DNA from: Pelecanus crispus | Taxonomy: Eukaryota > Chordata > Aves > Pelecaniformes > Pelecanidae | Assembly (NCBI RefSeq): GCF_030463565.1 | Contig: NC_134676.1 | Span: 27,529,228 to 27,593,227 of the forward strand | Direction: 5' to 3' | DNA length: 64,000 bases | Part shown: piece after piece, positions 24,291-36,690 of the stretch | How the letters are laid out: each line of letters starts with the position of its first letter | Position numbering within the stretch: position 1 is the first letter of the stretch | Notes under the pieces: model-generated | Told to the model about the DNA's origin: nothing | The model's database searches: none | The model's input: the letters and a program-made list of their open reading frames with translations, nothing else | Program-made: the position numbers and the translations under genes

Positions 24291-27200
24291 AAAGCATCTA
24301 AGGTAGATGGAGCAACCATCCTTCCCTCTGCAGCACTCATCCTTTTAGGCTCACCCACTCACACAGAAATGTAATAAAAGGCAAGATTCATGACACAGCT
24401 GAAGTGAACTACTCTGAATACAGTGAAGAGCTGATCCCCAGAGCCCCCTCAGAGGAGAGGACTTCAGTGATACGTATCAGACCTTCCAGACTGCGCACTG
24501 CGTGTTACAATGCAGTGGATTCAAAGAAGCTGAAAATGGTCCTCCTGAACAAAAGGGCTGGATTATGATCCATATGAAGTCATTTTCTCTGGCTTCTCAC
24601 TTTTTATTCATATTTCTGAACACCCACTACTAATGCCAAAAATACCACAAGTTCCCACTTGTCAGGGATGTTTATTTTCTCCACAAGTGACTCGTTCAGG
24701 CAAAGGTAAGACACCAGAAGTTTGGACTGAAGCTGAAAACTGAAGGATGGAGCTTGCAAGGCACCAGAAGTGACCTCTGGGGCCTGCTGGAAGCAACTTG
24801 GAGGGAAGTAGCAAATTCAACTTAAAGTCTCAGCTTTTGTACAGACTCAGAGCAGGAGTACAAGCTTGATGGAAAGGAGAAGAAAACATGCTGCTTGTGG
24901 CCTAACCATCTTAATGGCCCTCCTCCCACCTGATCTCTCAGGGCACCCACTCTTTATAAGGAGCCAGGACTACATCACGGACAGAAAACACAAAGGAGAC
25001 CCTCTTACTGCATTCTCTTCCACATGCAATCTTGGCTATACTCTGCTATTATATATAACACAGGCCTCACAACAAATCCAAGTGATGGGCTTAGGGCTTC
25101 AGAGGAGATGGCACAAGAGATGCAAGACTGCCACCTTCCCCCAGTTTTCTAAATACATATTCAACCACAGTGAAAAAAACAGAACTTGAACTTTGCAGAT
25201 TACCTGTTAGCACACCCTAGGATCCAGCATTTTGCGTCAAACATCACTGGAAGTCAAAGTCCAAAATCTAGAACCACTCAGCATAAACATTTATTACCTT
25301 TAACAGGCAGAAAGAAAGCTTCAACTTTACAACAGTTTTGTTTCCTTATTGTTCTGATGTTCCTGTAGATGTTACATTAGGTAGAAGGAAACTAAATGAC
25401 AGATAGAAAGAGCCTCAATTAGTAAGGTTAACAGAAGCTGAATAGGTTGAAATTGGAAAAATAAGCACATTATTTATGTATCAATTACCATTTGCTCCCC
25501 ATTTCAACAAAAGGAAATAAAATTTTCTCATCCTTCCTAACAATCCAGAGGCCTCCTCCTGCCCCAGCATAATTAGTGGTAAATTTCACCACAGCTCTCC
25601 ATAAGCAATCAAAAAGGCTACCTAATTAAAAAAGTAATTAGTTTACACAGATAGATGTGAGTGGGTAGATTAGTTTATGAAAATAAAATGAAATTCCTCT
25701 GGATGCTTTTAGTGACTTGGCTTTCTGCTGTTTTACAGCTTCTACACATTTCCAAGGGAGTGGGTTTAAAAAAAAAAAAAAAAAAAGACTCCATTTGCAA
25801 ATTAAGATGGTACCTTTCAAAAACAATTGATTAGATATGTCAATTTTATAATTTGTCCTCTGTTTTCAACACAGAAGATAAACTTCGTATTTTTGCATAA
25901 AAATCAATGCCTCCACAAAAGGACTAACATGTTATGTTTCATTTTCTTGGGTCATTTACACAATACCTACTCACCATGTCATCTTGGTGCCAAGCTGAAC
26001 CAACACTGAACCTGGAAAAACGAACGCTTGAGAGCTATCATCCAGGACACCACAGGATTTCTAAGAAGCCAGAACAGCTCCTGATACCAGACCAGACAAA
26101 GGGCTCTTTCCCCGAAGTGTTCTGCCACCAGCAGAAGCCAGGGGAAACACGCTGAGCAGGAATGCAGTTTTCTTGCAGTGAAGATCAACCCTCATACTCC
26201 CTGCGTGCTGACTCCTGCAATGTCCCCACATTCAGGAAACTCGATTGCATCATTGTGGCAGCAGGGAGCTGTATTCTCACTCTCTTGACCTGGGGGACAG
26301 ATGGGGGACACAAAAGCCAATACTCAAGGGAAAAATGTAAGAAACAAGTGCAACAACAATCCTTGATGACAACTAGGAAGCTCTGCCAGGGACATCAGTG
26401 AGTTAAGGAGACTTCCTCCCTCAAAGGCTTTATTGTGGCCAATAGCTACTGATGGACCTCACCTCCATGAACACACCAAATACTATTTGTGACCTTCAAA
26501 AAAATTGCAATAAAAAATTCAACCAGCACAAGAGAGCAAGCTGCCTTATAAACAGTGTTAAAAACACACAAACGCACACAAAACCCTTAAAAAAACCTGA
26601 ACGGTTACTCTTAGTTGAGCAAACTAAACAGATGTAAACTTGGTTTACACTCCTTTAAATTAAGAAGGTATACATGAAACTCGAGTTTTAGACAGTGGTA
26701 TCAAAAAAGACAAAACTACTTATAGTGAATTCTTTAACTGATTTGTTTTTAAAGGATCCAGAGACCAGCTCTTATTTTGTTTGCCTTTGCTACTTTTGGA
26801 GTGCTACCCCTGCTTTGAGGAATACTGAGTCACCTGGAAATTTCTGGCTAATGTGGACTCATGAGAATGCAAGCTGAAGATATCTGAAATTCCACATGTA
26901 CCCATAGGTGCAGTAAATGGAGCTAGTGGAGGGAAAAATAAAGAAGCCTTTTGAAAATGAAGCAATTTTCATAGTAAAGCTAACAAATCTCAGATTACTT
27001 GGTCAAACCAATTTTAAATCAGTAACTATCAACATTATCTACACACTGTTCAGCAGCCTACATAAAGTGAGATGGTGAACCTAGTACGTTTCTGAGTATT
27101 ATTGAGCATTTAAACAGACAACATCTAAAAATCCATCATATAAGGTCCTCACTGTGCCATGGGCTGTACAAATAAAGGAGAATAATAATCCAAACGAGTT

Positions 27201-30200
27201 TATGGTCTCAATGATCATGTGAACACATGAATGAGACAAGCAAAAACTTAAAAAAAAAAAGAGGTAAGCAAGAGTTCTAGACAGGAGGAAATGATGGTGG
27301 CCACACCACGTGGCTACTACTGGAAATCAGTTTCTTTCCACAGACAGGCAGACTTGAGACTGGAAGGAAGACAACCAGTCTTCTCACTTGGCTTTCAACT
27401 CAAGCCCCTGTGTAACAACAGCTACATGCAACAAATAAAAAAAATGCAGTCTTACAGAAGCAAAGGACAGCTGGGAGAGCTGGGGTGACAATTAAAATCC
27501 TGTAGTATCATATGGCAAATAAGACATTGCTAAACTATGAAGTGTTCCAAGGCAGAGGCTTTGCTTTTGTGGGTAACAGAGGGGTGAGAAGGGAGAACCT
27601 ATATCCTAAATACGGGTTTAGGCTCCCCTTCGAAGGAGCCTAGAACTGAGCTGACATGGGAACATGTCATGACATGATTTCCTGTCATTAAACAGAGTAC
27701 TGCCAGAACAATGTTAAGACCTATCACAAAAATCAGGAGTCAAGGTAAGAAAGGTCAGACAGTTTTGCCAAGACTGTGGATAAACAGAAGATTCCAGTCC
27801 CTTCTGCACCAAACACATCACCTTTCAGGAAGGCTCCTATTCATTTTTAATGAAAAACTCAGCTGGAGCTAGACCAATACTCTCTATTTAGATTTCCAAA
27901 TATCAGACTTTACTCAAAAATTGCAACACCATCAGCTGCCTATGATCAAGAGCACTTCACAGCTGGCTTAACTTCAAAGAGATGTGCTACTCTTTATATA
28001 GAGGTCCTTCAGAAACAAACAATCTACTTTCAAGGTTTACTTCTCCCTCATGAAGCTCAAGAAGGAAAATGTAAAAATGTTGTTCTGTAGCTTCACAGGC
28101 AACAGCAAAAACTCGCACCCTGGCCAGATGCTTGATGAGCCAGACACAAACCATACGTTGTTTTAGAGCAATTACTAGGCAGAGCAGTAGACTGCTATTG
28201 GGGCCAGGTTACCAACAGCACTGCAGTTTTGTTTTGTTGTTCTTCAGCAAATCAATTAGTCTGTCCAACCTTTAGTTCACTTTTCCACAAAAAAAACCCC
28301 AAACCTAAAACAACCTTAAGTGTTTTAAGTTTTGTTCTCCCAGTGATGATGTCAGGTTTATTTCAATTTAGTACCTCTGTCCTCTGGTGAAAGTTAACTG
28401 AACAAACTACACTTAACTGAAGAAGCAAGAAATACTTTATCATTAAAAAGTTTACACTCAAACACACAAGCTTCAGAACTTCTCGACAGTTTTAAGCACA
28501 GAACTTAATCATCCCAGGATATTTTAAGTATGCAGTATGTGGTACTACAGGTAGTTAATACTGTTAACCCAAGCAGAAGCAACTAATTTTCTTACAAGAG
28601 AAAAGTCACATGCATTGCAAGATTAACACATAAAAAGGGTACTTTCAATCTCCAGCTGTTTTTTTAAAGTCTTCTGCACCAGAACTCAGGTTGTCAATGG
28701 TGGTAAATCTGATTGAAGTGCCCAGGTGGAGAGGGCAGGATGAACAGGGATAAGAGCTGGAGAGTCTGTCGCCACACAGTCAGACTAACTCTGGACTCAC
28801 AAGAGTTGGGCTCCAGGCAGAGAATGAATCCAAGTGCATATCTCAAGCCAAAGGGAGAATCACGCCCTACCTTCCGAAACCCAACAGCTGCCTGAAAGCA
28901 CATACGCTGTACTAAAAATGGAATCGTGGCAAGATGATCACAAAGGACAGGATGCTTTGCGATCCAGGATAAAGACCTTCTAAAGATGTCACAAGACAAA
29001 ACATTCACCCCCTGTCAGCTACATTTTGAGCTACAACTAGGCGAGAAAAGTTTTACCATCGCTTATATATAGACAAGCCTTCTTTGAGCTCTTATTCCCA
29101 CTAGGAATCTCAATAAGCAGGCCAAGGAGCCAGCTACTGTTTTCAAACATTGAGTTCAAAAAGGAACACACTTATCCTGACTGTATTGGGCTATTTTATC
29201 TCTGCCTCTGTAATTCTCCCCCTGCAGAGCTGAAGGAAGGCACACTCTGAAGACAGCATAGGAGAGGAGAGCAGTGACAGCTGGGAGCCCCATCTGAATG
29301 AAGTAAAGAAGGCCATTTGCAGGAGGTTTCCTCCCCCAGCATGTCACCATCCCCTATACCAGGCTCTCTCTCCTGCAACCCCTTACTGCTTCATTAGCTG
29401 TAAATGATGTGGCTTAATATTAACATTCGGAGAGGCCAGCACTGCACATGGAGACTCGATTTCCTGATTACAAGCAACCAAGCCCCACATTGCATTCTGG
29501 CTCCCTCCCCGCTTTGGGCACCCCAACATGCAACTTTCTAGTTCCTCAATGTCAAAGAGTGAAAATGAATAATAACACCATCCTTGCCACCCTTGCCTCC
29601 AATGCTAAAAAAGAAAACCCAGTACCTCCAGTCTAAAACCACTCTCACACTACCCACCTGTGGACCTGCCACCATCAGAGAGCAGTAATTATGATGGAGT
29701 TGCTGGACTCGCTGACCCAAAAGGCCGCTCTCAGCCCAGCCTTACAAGATGCCACCACAGACATCATGTTCTACCTTTTCTATGGCTACAAGGATAAACT
29801 CTTTCATGCTATGAGTCTAAGGTGTGCTTTGATGCAAGTTCACCCATCTAAGTAACAGCTACTATTGTAGGCTGAAAGTAACCCACCTAGAGCAGCCTTC
29901 ATTTATGCCAGGTGAAGAAAAACCTAGTCAGGCACTTACCACACTTCTGACATATTATTGCTCCACTGTGTTGACTGGAAGCCTCTATTAATCAGGCGAG
30001 TATAGTTCCCCCAGTGCTTGTCACTAGGGGATGAGGCACCTGCAGTCTGACCAGCTGCAATCATGAGCACATGCTGCTCTTTCAATAAGGGAGGCAAAGA
30101 AGGTTCCAGGGCTCCACTAATTTCATGCCTGGTCACTACTCTACAGCTAAATAAAGTACTTTTTCTGCAAAGTACTCCAGTCCCCAAACACTCTTTCTCC

Positions 30201-31600
30201 CAACACACAGCATACCTTCTGCCCATTACAAAATTTCATACCTTCTCCTCAACTGGAGCATAAAGAAAAAGTGGCTTTCAGTCCTGTAGCTTCTTTAGCA
30301 ACAGAGGGTGCAAAATTCTGGGTGCTGAGTCTCAGCTCCCCTTATAGCACCCTGCTTACAGTAAACATCTGCTATAGTTAGCCTGTGCTTTCAGTTGAGA
30401 AGGTTCAGTTCAGCTAGGTTTAAACATGAAGAAATCCACAGGACTTACGTTGAGGTTTGTACAATTCCTCGCTACAGCTGGAACATGAGAAAACCATCCC
30501 ATGTTCATGACAATTTTAGGAGACAGAGATGCTTCTTTTTGCAGAATGTCAATTCAAACATTGTAAGCTATGACCGAAACATCAGCCACTGGTCAGACTA
30601 ATCAGGAGGAGAGAGGTCTGCAGGCAGAAGAGTTTGCATCTATGCAGAGCATACAGATTAAGCAAACAACGGTCTGAAAGTGAAACCCAAAGAGAAAACT
30701 GAGTGGGTTTTTTGAGAAAACATTTATTTACTTCTTTCCAGCCAGTAGCAGAGTCTCTTGAGAGACCTGATTTTTTTTCTCTAAACATGATTTGCAATTT
30801 CTTCCAACAGAACTAATCATCCAAAAACCCAGAATGTTTTTTCCTAGAAGAAAAAAACCAACCAAACTACAATCTTAAGAGAGCTGTCCCTTAGGGCTAC
30901 TTTGGATTTTTAAACATGTTTATGGTCATAAACACAAGTACTACCAATGGGATATCCAGAACTACAGTCTGGCTGGCCCGGGCACTTCGCCATCATTTTA
31001 CAAAGTACCAAAATGGGAGACAAATGTCACTGTTTGGGCTGTATATACATAAACTGTAAATAGTTCAAGACTACAAAATGCTCCACACACACAAATACAC
31101 TGAAAACACAGAGGTAGTCAGTCAAAAAAAAAACAAAACAAAACAAAACCAACCTCACCATGGTAGAAGAGCAGGATGAGTCTTCAAGCTGGCGGCCACC
31201 AGTGCTCCTGCGACACCCTGCTCCCCTGCTGCCAAGCACGGCCTTCCCGCATTTTTTGCTAATGTCACATAGACCTTTTTCCTAATCAAGAAACTTGACC
31301 TTTACTGTCTATTGCAGGTATCAGACTGAAAGGCGAAATGTTTTTGGTGATAATGAGAACAAAACGTAGATTCGATCTCCTTTTTAAGTTACTGAGAACA
31401 TAAGCAAAGAAAGAAAAATACCCCGGCCTTTATTTTATTTTAGTATTTCATATGCAAGCTGTTTTTCTTGATTAGGCGATAAAACACCAAGACGCGCCCA
31501 ATTTTATACTATTCAAAACAAAACAAAAAGCTGGGGGCGAAAGCAAAACAATGCTTTTCCCTCTGTCACACAGCAGCGCCAGCACGTAATTTCCCCGGGG
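24291..31600. other. intergenic TBCA-OTP, central part
   Basis: About 7 kb without a gene I can name. A poly-A run lies at 25769-25786 and A-rich tracts are scattered. On the minus strand a frame at 30226-29936 ends at a good splice donor (GTG/GTAAGT at 29940/29939), and another frame covers 29008-28694. Both are of chance length. They could belong to a non-coding transcript from the island at 31.97 kb, but nothing proves it. Confidence 0.45.
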
Positions 31601-31679
31601 AATGTGAGGCAGCCTATTATCCCATTTGCTTCCCTTTTATTTTATGTAAATACAGCGCTTTGCCCCCGAACAGGCCTGT

Positions 31680-32690
31680 TCCCTGTTCCCTCAGAGGTGC
31701 CGTCGCGCTGCCCGCCCCGCCCCGCCCCGCCCCGCGCCGCCACCCGACCCCGGCCCGGCACTCGGGGGTGGCGCAGCCCCGGCCCGGGGCAGCGCCGCTA
31801 CCTGCGGGGGTTTCGCTCCGGCCTCTCCTCCTCCGGCACCTCCGCAGGCCGCCGAGGCCGGCCACCGGCACCTTCGGCCACCGGCACCTTCGGCCACCGT
31901 CGCCGCCTCCGTCCCAGACCGGCGCAGCCTCTCAGCGCATGCGCGGCAGGCGGCCGCCGGGGCCGCCATCTTGACGTCTTCGCACCTGTGGCGGGCGAGG
32001 GGCGGGGTGGCTGCCGCGGCGCTCTTTTGTGGGCGAGCTGTAATTAGTTTTCCTAATTAGCCATTTTAGGCCTAGTCCGCGTTGCCCGCCGCCGCCGTTC
32101 ATCGCTGCTTTGCTGCCGGGGCGGGGTGTCGAATTGAGTTCTCGCAGCTTTTGTTTTCCACCTGGCTGGCGGGGACGGGACGGGACGGGACGGGACGGGC
32201 GCTGCCCGCGGCCTCGCACGGCCCCCGCCCGCCGCGGGGTCTGCGGCAGCTCCCCGGGGCGCCGGCCCTGGGGTCTGCCGGGGCGGACGGCGAAGGAATG
32301 GCGGTAGTCGAGGCTTCCTGCGGGCTACGCGGGAAGGCTGCGGCGAGCGCCCGGGGCACCGGGCGGGTGCGGAGCGTTAGGCGCTGCTGCTCCTCTCGTT
32401 ACAAATGGCCGCGCTAATGGCTTTTTAGAAATTAGCCACAATCAGGACGCCCATCGCCGGGCGCGGCCGGCCGTAGGCGCCCGTCCTCCGGCGAGCGGGC
32501 TGGGGGCGGCGGCGGGGAGCCCGAGGCAGGGCTGCCGCCGCCGGCCGGGGGTCTCCGGGCCCGGCCCGGGGCGCCGCTGCCCTCCGCAGACGGCGGCGGG
32601 TGCTGCGTCCCGCGGCCGCGCCCAGCCCTGCGGCCCGGCCGGGAGCGGGAGCCCGGCGCTGGGTTTTCTCGGCAGTTTAGATATTTTGTG
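31680..32690. promoter_or_regulatory. CpG island with housekeeping-type promoter signature
   Basis: About 1 kb of very GC- and CpG-rich sequence. The perfect NRF1 palindrome GCGCATGCGC lies at 31935-31944. GCCGCCATCTTG at 31963-31973 is the YY1 motif CAAGATGGCGGC on the minus strand, the strand-specific element found just downstream of many housekeeping start sites. TGACGTCT at 31972-31979 resembles a CRE. Together they predict minus-strand transcription starting near 31975-32000, towards TBCA. A GCAG/GTAGCG donor lies at 31802/31801. The + strand half has (GACGG) repeats at 32174-32199. No known gene could be attached. Confidence 0.5.
31861..31892 (+). repeat. 16-base tandem duplication inside the CpG island
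   Basis: GCCACCGGCACCTTCG occurs twice in a row (31861-31876 and 31877-31892) and a third partial copy follows. The unit is not a multiple of three, so it would shift any reading frame through the putative first exon on the minus strand. Confidence 0.9.
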
Positions 32691-32890
32691 CAACTCCCAA
32701 TATTCACCCAAGCCTCATTACCACCTCTTAATGAGACCCCTTTACTCCGTGACGTGCAACCGCTCCATCTCATTAAGGAAATCGCTCTTCAATGCTGATT
32801 ATTTTATTTGCAGCCATAATTATATTTCTTTCGGCTAAATCACGGTTTAATCGAGCCCACATGGAGGGCAGCAGCACTAATTACAGCGGG
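32690..32890. promoter_or_regulatory. TAAT-rich block, possible OTP enhancer
   Basis: A sharp fall in GC content occurs between two CpG-rich stretches. The block holds CTTAATGAGACC, TCATTAAGG, GCAGCCATAATTATA, GGTTTAATCGAG and CACTAATTACAG, that is, many homeodomain core sites, plus a TGACGTGCA site. Such blocks next to developmental genes are often conserved enhancers. No alignment was possible. Confidence 0.4.
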
Positions 32891-33019
32891 AGATGCGGTG
32901 GCGGTGGCTGTTCGCCTGCCCGGCCGGAGGAGGAGGCGGCGAGGCGGGCGCGGGCGCGGCGCTCCCCCGGCGGGGCCCGGCCGGGGGCAGGGCGGAGGGC
33001 CGGGGACGGGGAGGTGGTC

Positions 33020-34360
33020 TCAAACACAACAACTTATTACTTCTAATTCCCCGACTGTCACCAAATCACCTGCACGAAACAAGAATCTAATTTGTTAAGC
33101 TGGCATTTCTGCAGATGGAAGATCGATTTTCTCTTTAGATTTCTCTAATTGAGTGAATACAGACGCCCCGAATTAGCCGCGCTCGGGCAAGAGGGGAAGG
33201 GAAGGGGAGAGGGAGGGGAAAGAAAAAAGTCAACAAAAATCATCCTTGTAAAATAAGCCATATTACCTCTAGAATTGCCCCCCAAATAATAAAGGAAGGT
33301 GGATCGAAAGGTCCCAGATTGAGTGACAGTCATATTTCTGGAACTAACTGGTTTTTAAAAGAAAAGGTTAGGACGGCTGGAGAATGCTAAGTAACGGCGC
33401 GGGGGAGAGATGGCTGAGCTCTGAAATTGCTTACAGAATTACATTTGTTTTTCTTGTGATTTTATTAAAAGTCACTCCTCATCTCCAGAATGCGTGAAAA
33501 TATCTACTTTCCACTCAGATACACCACATTAACTTGTTGGAGGCGAATTTGTTTGTTTGTCTATTTTATTTATTTGCCAGATAAGATTGATGCAGTCTTA
33601 TTAGCGCTATATCTAGTTATAGGAAGAGATAAGGATGAGATGTTTTCTTTTTATTCCAATTACTAGACTTGTCACCTAACTGAATAACTGATATATGATT
33701 ATTTATCTTGAGTAAACAGAAATCAGAAAAGCAGCCAACTTAACACATACAAACAAAATATGTATGTTCCTTATTACTATGTGCCACCTATGTAATTGAA
33801 GAGATTAAAACTACGGCGTTAAAAGGCAGAAAGTTAAATACTCCACCCGCGGCAGGCTCCGATGTATATTCTTTCACCGCTGCGCCCGGCGGTTTATTTA
33901 TTCGGCCGGTTGGGGAGATTTCGGGTTTTGAAAATACGGGCGGGTGTTAAATAAATTCCTCACAGCTCAGTAGGAAGAGTATTCCTGGAAGCGTGCTCTT
34001 TCCCTAGACAGAGCTGTGCCTGGAAAACGCCGTGTACCGGCGTTCCCTTCGCCTTCGGGGCCGCCCCGGTAATTCCTGTCCGGCTGCGTGAGCTACAGCG
34101 CAGTGCGTTACGCTTGGGCTCCGCGTGTTTAAGTTTATGAACTTAATATTATGCCAAAAGCCTATGCATACATAGACGCATAGGAAGCTGGAGGGAGAGG
34201 GGGAGGTGACTTTTGTGTGTAAAGAGTTTGCATCCGGACGGGGGAGAGCGGGGAGGGAGGGGGGGGGGGGGGGGGGTGTCAGGCGTACCTTTGTATTGAA
34301 ACAGCTTTTTCCCCATAAAAGACTGGTTATCATAGTTCTGATGAAAATTAATTGATAGAA
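33020..34360. promoter_or_regulatory. AT-rich non-repetitive region upstream of OTP
   Basis: Non-coding sequence with scattered homeodomain cores (TCTAATTTG, TCTAATTGAG, AATTAGCCGC), SOX-like and FOX-like words, no recognisable transposon and no coding frame. It is interrupted by a poly-G run at 34259-34276. The absence of repeats over 1.3 kb, in contrast with the flanking 30 kb, suggests constraint. Confidence 0.35.
34259..34276 (+). repeat. poly-G run (18 G) in a purine-rich tract
   Basis: Eighteen G follow GGGGGAGAGCGGGGAGGGA, giving a long G-rich strand with strong G-quadruplex potential between two AT-rich regulatory-looking blocks. Confidence 0.9.
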
Positions 34361-34369
34361 GCCATCCTT

Positions 34370-34605
34370 TCCATCTCGGGCGAGCGCTTCGCTGCCGAGA
34401 GCTTGCCCGCAGCCTGCCGGCGAGGAGGCAGCCGGAGCCGCTGCCTTCGGCGGGTCCGGGGCGAGCGCCGGGCGTTCCGAGAAGCGAGCGGAGAGCGGAG
34501 CGCTCTTCCCAGCCCTGCGTGCGAAGGGACGGCGGGAGAGCCGGGCTCTCCCCGCCGCCCCCCGGGGGGGCTGCTTTCGGAACACCTGGCGCAACTGCGT
34601 TTCTG
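34370..34605. other. CpG-rich stretch
   Basis: A short CpG-dense stretch upstream of OTP. Frames open on both strands are Arg/Pro/Ala-rich composition effects, with no domain. Confidence 0.6.
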
Positions 34606-35560
34606 GTCAGCTGCGATCGCTCCTGCCTCGGATGCCTTTAAACTTCGTAAAGTTGCTTTCAAAGAAGTATATTTATTGCAGCTACAAAATGCTGCATGCA
34701 GCCTAACGTCGTAAAGCAGCGATGATCGCCACGTTTAGCTCTGGCTGGAATGGATAAATTGGGATCTGTAGCTGCTGGCAGCCTTGTCCTTCATTTCCAA
34801 AGAAGTCATATTTTCGAGAGGGTCGATTGAAATAAAAACACGTGTTTACGTTTTTCCATTTCTTAACTCCAAATTGCGCCTAACGAAAGGATATCGTTTG
34901 ATTTGTCATTTGTGTTTAGGGTATGCCGGTGTGGAAAAGTAAACGGGAGCCTAAGTCACTTGATTTGGTTTCTGTAAGCAAATAACGCTCAAAAGCATAG
35001 CTGTAATTTACAATGAATTAGAATTGATTCTTTTCATCAGGCAAGAAAATAGGGAAATGTGAGGTCGTTAATTATTGAGGGAGGCGCTTCTCATTAAAGC
35101 GAACAATGTTACAATGCAGCACTGAGGAGCGGGAATGTGAATAATAATATCCGATATTTCAGCACTACTGTCTGGAAATCCAGAAAAAAAAAAAAGGGCC
35201 GCGCGAACAAGCCAGGCAACCAAAAGTTACGTTTGATAAACGCCGGGAGCGTTGCTAAGTGTAAAAAGCAATTACGGTGCTCTGCATACAGCAGCCCCCT
35301 TAACTGGATGGATGCTCAATAAATGCATAAATAAAATATCAGATTACAAACCTTATCAGCCATTTACACCAAGCCACCCTGCTGACTTTAGCAGTTTAAC
35401 CTTATTTTACCGTGTTTCTCGCTCCAAATATAATTATTCTGATAAAAGAAGGTTCTGTTCCTCAATCAGAGCAGAATTGGTTAAACACACTTGTTTATAT
35501 TACAGCCTCATTCAATCAGGGCTTGAGTTTGGCGGGGAGGGGAGGGGAAGGGGAGAGCTC
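34606..35560. promoter_or_regulatory. possible conserved regulatory block upstream of OTP
   Basis: Non-repetitive AT-rich sequence with an E-box/FOX overlap AACACGTGTTTAC (34837-34849), a SOX-like pair GAACAATGTTACAATG (35101-35116), GTTAATTATTGAG and CTCATTAAAG. There is no coding frame with family resemblance. It ends in a G-rich stretch (about 35530-35570) with G-quadruplex potential. Confidence 0.4.
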
Positions 35561-35579
35561 CGGGGGTTGGAAAGTTCTC

Positions 35580-35800
35580 TACCCTTTCTTCCCAGGGTCA
35601 CGGCACCGGAGAATTAGGGTTATACCGCTCCCAAACGCGGTACGCCCCGCGCCTGCCGCCCGTACCCGGGCGGACCAGCCAGCGGGGGCGGCAGGCGGGG
35701 GCGGAGGGGAGAGCCGACCCCGGCCGGGACCCTGGGATCGGGCCCGCCGGGCACCGCCGGGCAGGGAAGGAAGGGATGGGATGGGACGGGATGGAAAAGG
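35580..35800. other. CpG-rich stretch
   Basis: A small CpG island followed by a purine-rich GGGATGGGA / GGAAAGAAAAG tract to about 35830. No gene is seen. Confidence 0.55.
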
Positions 35801-35879
35801 GAAGGAAAGAAAAGAAAAGGAAGGTGCGGGGGGAGATGATCTCCCGGTGCCTAGCCCCTTGGCAGGCGCTCCTGTACGA

Positions 35880-36690
35880 AATTCAATCTCTATTTTTTAT
35901 GAGAAGTAAACTGTCTAAATAAATTTTATTAGGGGCAACCAATATATTTTCTGGTAGTTCCCTTTGTTCCAGTTCTACGTGTGTGTAACAATCTAAAACC
36001 TATTTATTGAGGAAAAATCACTGGATCCGTCATAGAAAATCCTTTTACTTTGCTCTGAAGTGATTTCTGAAGACACTCGTGTCACTCTGAAGATTTTGGG
36101 CCATTGTGCTAAAGCCTTTCCTTGTTAGGAACTTCAGTTCCTATGATCATGTGGGGAATACCGTAAATTGTAACAGGGAACGGACTTGACTGGCAGTTTT
36201 CTGGCTGCGCTGGGAAAATGGAAAGATGACGGGGAATAAAATCCTTGTAAATACACCTCCGATGCTGCCCAGGTGAATTCAGGCACTTGACAAAACAGGA
36301 GTGCGCGGAAGCGGAATGTGATTAGGGTGTTTTACATATGCCCCATTGTCATTTTCTGTCTGACACGCAGAGGTGTCAGCCCTGCCCGCTCTTTTCTCTC
36401 CCGCAGACTTCCTTCTCTGATTTCCCCCCTTCCCTGAAGACGATTGCGCTCTGAAGTCTTGGAAGAAGTGATTTAGTTTGTTTATACTGCTATAAAAATC
36501 AAGAGCAATAGAAAAGTCATAAAATGAAGCGCGCTATCAATCACACCGCAACGTTGTTATTCAGCAGTTACTAACAGAGATTGATAATCCCTTGATTTCA
36601 TCCCATTGTTATTACTCTGATGTGTCTGCACATTAACTATTACACATTTATTTATCGACCTGAAACATACAACACCACGGACGAGACGCA
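35880..36690. promoter_or_regulatory. AT-rich non-repetitive block upstream of OTP
   Basis: Unique AT-rich sequence with words such as TTTATTAGGGG, TTTATTGAGG, TGATTAGGG and AATCAAGAGCAATAG. There is no transposon and no coding frame. As with the neighbouring blocks, a cis-regulatory role for OTP is likely but unproven. Confidence 0.35.

Noticed and set aside
28694..29008. 104-codon minus frame with possible acceptor and donor
   Set aside because: There is no family resemblance. The donor CGGAAG/GTAGGG and the acceptor are common by chance in 13 kb of intergenic DNA.
31604..32417. Short + and - frames in the CpG island at 32 kb
   Set aside because: All are Arg/Pro/Ala-rich. The minus frame starting in the YY1 motif crosses a 16-base tandem duplication that would shift the frame, so I report the promoter signature only.
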